A stretch of DNA of 64,000 bases from Sipunculus nudus (taxonomy: Eukaryota; Annelida; Sipuncula; Golfingiida; Sipunculidae): the NCBI GenBank assembly GCA_026874595.1, contig CM049315.1, forward strand, positions 19,675,664 to 19,739,663, read 5' to 3'. The notes beneath the pieces were generated by a model. That model searched no databases. It had not been told where the DNA came from and was given only the letters and a program-made list of their open reading frames with translations. Both the position numbers and the translations under genes were made by a program. This document shows, in pieces, positions 40,314-46,800 of the stretch (its first letter is position 1; each line of letters begins with the position of its first letter).

Positions 40314-41652
40314 ACACACAACTATACATGTACAGGACATTATTATATTCAAACAAATTTCCCTCATATTCTTTTACTTATTAAATTGTAAGTTACTGCA
40401 AGGGTGAAACATAATTTTGTAACCTGGCGAGGATTCGACCTCTGACCCTTATGACTTATGCCATGTAGGTCCAGGGCTCGCTTTCATCGCCTATCCTAAG
40501 GCTGTGGCCGTGATGCCTATCGCCCCCTTGTGGTCGGTTTTCTTCTTTCTGATGATCATCCTGCTCGGTCTTGACAGCCAGGTAAGCTTCTTTCTTATGA
40601 GATAAAATACGTTAATTATTATTTACGGTAATATCTTTTTTTCTTTCTTTCTTTTATTAACATTCCCCGATAATTTACGGTAATATACTACTTTCGTATC
40701 AGCGCCATCTGTTTCTCAGTCATAGAACTTTTTCGAAAAAAAAAAATTTTACATCCGTTTTTTTACAGCTGTCCAGTTTGGTTAAAAGTACCATGCAATT
40801 TAGCCATCATTAAGCAGTCTTTATTTGTTTCACTGACTGAATAGTTATATGTCACTATGTCACTGGCGAGGAGGACTTACCATTCATTATACCACCATAT
40901 TGTAGCCACCTAATAATTCTGATTCAATGTTATTGTGTATTACGTTTTTATAGAATGAGATAAAATGTAAAATCTATGCTTTCACTGTCTGCTTGTAGTA
41001 TATCCACTCCAAATGGTATTCCCAATGCAATTAATAAAACTAGAAATAATTGAGTAGATGCTTTTACACATTCTTATACATTTCCTTTTGCTAAATCATA
41101 ATAAGAACTTCATGTACATGTAGAATATTCTTTTATTTTTAAGCTTTAGCACGGGACAAGGAATGCTTGAGAAAATATTACAAGTAATCAAGATTTCATA
41201 GCAAATCTTATAGTGTTTCCTGAGACTTTTTCAGACCTATCATGGTATATTTTCTCAACCACCGATTTACCGTCCCATACCAGAATACATAAGCGTTTGT
41301 TTGTTGTAGTTTGTGGGAGTGGAGGGGTTGGTGACGGCTTTCCAGGATTTCTTCCCCTCTCTCAGGAAGACACCAAACAGGGAGATCTTTGTCGGGGTCA
41401 TGTGTCTCATTATGTGCGGCATTGGTCTGAGCATGGTCACTAACGTAAGTATAAACAGTAAGGTCACGTGGCCAGGTCACAGCCTGCTGATTATTTTTTT
41501 ATTATAATAACATTATAACTCTTAATAATATATGTAATATTAAAAATTCCAGATTAATTCGAACTGCATTCTGGGCTTTTATTTAAAAGAAAGAAACATG
41601 ATTTCATATGCATAATGCATTTATTTATTGTGAATAACATAAATTACACACA

Positions 41653-41716
<64 letters not shown>

Positions 41717-41948
41717 GCTGTTGTTTCTTTATATTAGTGTTATGGTTATAATTACATCATTCCAATATTGCACCGATTGTAATAAGATGATATATTAAAA
41801 AAGTACATTCTTTAGCAGTGATAATACGGAGAGCAGAATTTTTTTTTATGTTTGCATCATCGTTTAACGTCACCAAGAACCTTTATATTATTATTGTACT
41901 CACCATCATTACTGAAATTTATATATCAATACCAAACAGTATGGACGA

Positions 41949-41999
<51 letters not shown>

Positions 42000-43843
42000 A
42001 ATAATATTTTTATTTTTATTTTTTATGATTATTAGTGTTATAATAATTATTATCACTATTATATTATTTACAGGCCGGGATGTACGTGTTCCAGCTCTTT
42101 GACTACTACTCAGGGAGCCGTATTATATTGTTAGTGGCCTTCTTCGAGTTGGTGGCCATTGCCTATGTCTACGGTGAGTCCAGAGGTTCATCTCTAAAAC
42201 ATTGGCAGCTCTGCTGGCGGTGATGCCTGTCAGGGTCATTTCCACAGGAGTTTGACACACCGAGGAACGATATTAGAAGCACCAATGGGCCTATCCCCCT
42301 GTTACCTAACTTACCAACCTCCCCATCAATTAAACATATGGTTCCTTTACTTTTACTGCTTATTCACCTAATTATGCTATAATCACCTCTAAATAAGAGC
42401 CAGAGTGGAAGCGGCCAAGTGGATAGATTGAAAAGTTGTTTTTAGCTTTATTTAGAGATGATTGTAGCACATTTTAGGTGGACAAGCAGTGCGAGAAAGG
42501 GAACCATGTTAAATAAGTGGTAAGGTGACGGGGGAATGGGCCATCCAATCTCCCGCCAAAGGTCGTTATATCTACGCTTGTGCTTGTGATTCCGAGTCAG
42601 TGTGTGTGTGTGTATATGTGTGAGTCGGGGGGAGGGCATTATACATGGTGTGTAATTTCGCTCACCCGGTACCATTGGTCATTGCCATGTCATTTAAAAA
42701 TTAGAAAAGTCGTGCCTTCAGAATATAATTAATATGATTTACATAGTTCTGTTGGCTGATGATATGGATGTATGGCTGAGGATAATGCATCGCTGGACGG
42801 GTTTAAATAGTCAGTATTGACCCCCAGTTTTGCTCAGAATTTTTGCAAGAAATAATATGGCAATAATATAATATTCACATATAAATGACAATTTATGACA
42901 AATTCGGGAAACATATCTTCGAACACCAGCTCCATAATGACGCTGGCATACCTTCAGTTTGTTTCAACAATGTATAACCCGAATCTCTGTGACAAATCGC
43001 GCACTCTCCGGGTGCAAATGTCACATGTCAACTATGAATGAACTTAATCATACGACTGTGCAAGGATTTGTCTATTAGTATGGAATTTTTTTCCGGGGAT
43101 GTATTTTTCATGTTTTCACAAAGAAGGATGGAAAACATTCGTTAAAGAAAACAATTTCGCCTGGAAAACACAGTGCATAATACCAGCCCAGATTACTTGA
43201 AGGACCACCTGATTAGATAGTGTCGAATAGCAACTACTAGTATTCCTCTAGGTATAATGAAGCGCATTATTATGGTGTGGAGATCGGTGGATATATAATA
43301 GATGAATACTTATTGTAAAATCCACAAAACCACGGGAGAAAAACATTAACCAGATATTTAATATTAAGGTATATTTATCAAAATTCCTATAAAAACTTAA
43401 AACCTTGTTTTAGATATGATTATCCAGTCAAACAATTAAAATATGTAAAACAAAAAACGATAATAGCTATCACGCTGGATGGACCAACGAAATCATTATC
43501 ATTATATACAGTACCAAGGGCAGATCAAGGAGGGGAGGACTGAGGGGGGCTCACCGAAGGTTTCCTAAAAGATTCCATTAATTTACCATTGACAGTACTG
43601 CATTTCGATCAGAGTGATGACTTGCTACATTATCATGTATAAAATATCGTCTTTTCAGGCGTGAACCGTTTCTATGACAACCTCCAGATGATGTTTGGCT
43701 TCAGGATCAATCCTTTCATGAAGTGGATGTGGTTGGTGGCGTCTCCTATCTTTTGTCTGGTAAACTATTTACCCTTGTTCTTATAATGTTGAATTGAAGC
43801 TCTCTTTGTTTGGATTTCGGATATATGTTAAATGTACAAATTC

Positions 43844-43889
<46 letters not shown>

Positions 43890-46800
43890 ACTCCATTCCT
43901 AAGATTCAAGTTTAATCTTCGCGGTTGAAAGTCGTGTAATCAAATCACCACGCTACAGCTTAATTCGCTGAACCTTCAATGATAGTTATGAAACGGATGT
44001 ATTTCTTTTAATATACCGGATGATTTCAAGACCTGGTGCCCGTATCTAATCCACGAGTCAAGCAGACTCTGCCATAACAACATTTGAATGATATATGCAT
44101 ATTTTATCCTTTGTGTCGAAAGTCCTATCCTTCTGTTATAAACATATTAATCTGCCGGCTCCACGAACTTGCGAGACACCACGACACGTGCAGGTGGGTC
44201 GCTTTTCTTGGTTGCGTTTATGCAATGGCCTTTATGAAACTGACAAATATAATTAACACCGCCATAACTCTTGCTGGGCAGTGGTCATCGAGAAAAACAG
44301 GAAACAACTCCCAATGCCAAGTTATTAGCGAAACTCAAGGTGTCGACATACTGTTAATAGATAATTGTTGTTTTCCGCTCTCACTTTGTTCGCTGATGAA
44401 ACGTTAACATTGTGTGAAGGAATATGACATTTTTGTGTATTTAGTAGTGTCAAGTAATTAGCGAAAGATTTCGACATATTGCCATTAGATAACTGTTGTT
44501 TCCCGCCCTGGCTTTGTTCGCTAATGAAGTGGGAACATTATGGGAACCATACTTCCAGGGGCGTCAATACAAGGGGTGATGGGGGTATACCCCCCCCCCC
44601 CCCCAACTTTTCAGCAAGGGGATGGTCGATGATGACAGAAAGATCTTTAAAAAATAAAATTAATATTCTGAGACATCATAAAGAGAGAGAAAAAAGGAAA
44701 AGAGAGAGAGAAAAAAAAAAGGGGATGGTCAATGTAATCATCCCCCTACTGTTCATAGAATAATATTGATATATTGAAATTGAAATATATCAATAATTTA
44801 GAAATAGACTTTGGTTCAATTTATGAGTTTATTATGAACTAGAATAAATTTTAAAACCACATATTTAACTGTAATATATAATTGTTATGTATCCCACAGA
44901 CAAAAAGTATATTCATGGTTGTGTGTATGTGTGTGTAGCTGTCTCAACTTTAATAACCGTCGCACAGCACGCTTGTAAAGTTGGGTTAAAGACCATTTAT
45001 ATAGGACTGGACCCCCCCCCCCCCCATTTTCCGGACCTGCATGGACATTTTTTTATTAGGTTTTATCATGAGTCCTCAAGGGTTGGACCCCTCCTTTTCC
45101 TAAATCCTGGATCCGCCGCTGCATTTGTATTTTATTATTTCTCTCGTCTTTATGAAAGGTTATAAACAATAAGTACCCAATGTCGTTTTAACTATCTGAC
45201 TGTAATTATGCGACATTTACCACTAAAAGCAAAGTTTTCACGTGCTACTTTATATTGAGGTGTAGCAAGAAAATAACAAGTATTATTTCGTACAAAATAT
45301 GAAATAAACTATTAGTTATAACTGATTACGAATTCTCCCCAAACCATGATGGCACCGGCTAATTTTAGAAATCATTTTTATACAGAAACCCTATTCTATG
45401 GAACGCATTGAATGTCCCTATAAGAGAAATTGCTTCTCTTTAAAGTCCTTAAAATGATCACTTGATTAGTTGAAACCTCCTTTGTGTCTTAATGCTACTT
45501 AATCTTAATATATATATTTAATATATACTACTTAATTTTAATATATATATATATATTTACACAAACCTTCAGCCCGCAAACACCCGCCCCAAAGTTGTGA
45601 AAACCCGCCCCGCACCTATAAAGAATGAATCGACCCGCACCCGCCCCGCACATTTAGCTTTCAGCCCGCAACCGCCCCGCCCTGCCCCGCATTTTTACCA
45701 AAAAGTCAGCCCGCATTTAACACGCAAATAAACATATAAGGGACTACCAAAAAGATAGCCAACTAAAAAATATATATCGTTTATTGTCATATATTTTAAC
45801 GAATGAATATATTTTTCAGTAGATAGCATTATCATATTTTGCTGATGGTATGACTTTTTCCATTATTTCGCTTGTGAGGACGGAGTGTCATAGAATTACC
45901 ATTTTTATTTATAATAATTATCACTTACCAAAAATACAATTATTTACTGCTATGTAAGTGGAACTGTCATCAACTTGGACACACTATTCAATTATTACCT
46001 TTGTGTCCCCTTAAAGTGTTTAAAGTAATTATAAATTCAACATATCCAGATATTTAGCTAGCTGCATAATTTGCATTTAAACACATTTTCCATGCATACT
46101 AGTATGCTGCTGTACGGAAATATAAAATAAAACGAAATAATAAAACAATCAATTTCGGTTACGTTTGTATGCCTAGAGTTACACTGCTCTACACTAGCTG
46201 CATTAGCTGGAGGACAGCACTTGCTCACCACAGTTGACATCTTTTATTTGACAAGGAGGTTAAATCTGTTAAGTGATTATCAGCTAATTAGTTGAAAGGG
46301 GAAGGTATGGAACCGCAGGGGGAGTCAGTTCTATGTCATGGTTGTATACAATAGAATAGATATCAAATGAGCGCCATGATCTTTATCTCATTCTGCTTTA
46401 ATACATGCAGTCCTTTAAACTATCCAGTCCCTCTTTGGCTCATCCATGATTAGCACACCTCAGTCTTTGTGAGTTATCTAAAGCTATATTCAGCTGGTGA
46501 CAGAGCCAGATGCAGCCAAAATCACAATGTTATGCAATGTCTGAGACTGGATACAAGTATATAGGCCTACAATCCTGAAGGGTCTTAATATTTATTTATT
46601 TAAATATTTTATCTATTTAATAGATAAATAAATAAACAAATAATAGATTAGCAGCTGGTATGGTTCAGAGTAGCAGTTAACTTTTGTGATCGTTTATAAA
46701 TATTTTCAAACCAGGAGATAGGCAAGCGTATTTACCTTCGATGTTGTTGAACCATTGCACAATATCCAAAAAGAAAATTTGATTTCCCTCACAAAATATA

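Noticed and set aside
40036-40356. Ile/Tyr-repeat open frame on the minus strand
   Set aside because: Translation of (TA)n microsatellites in intron 7.
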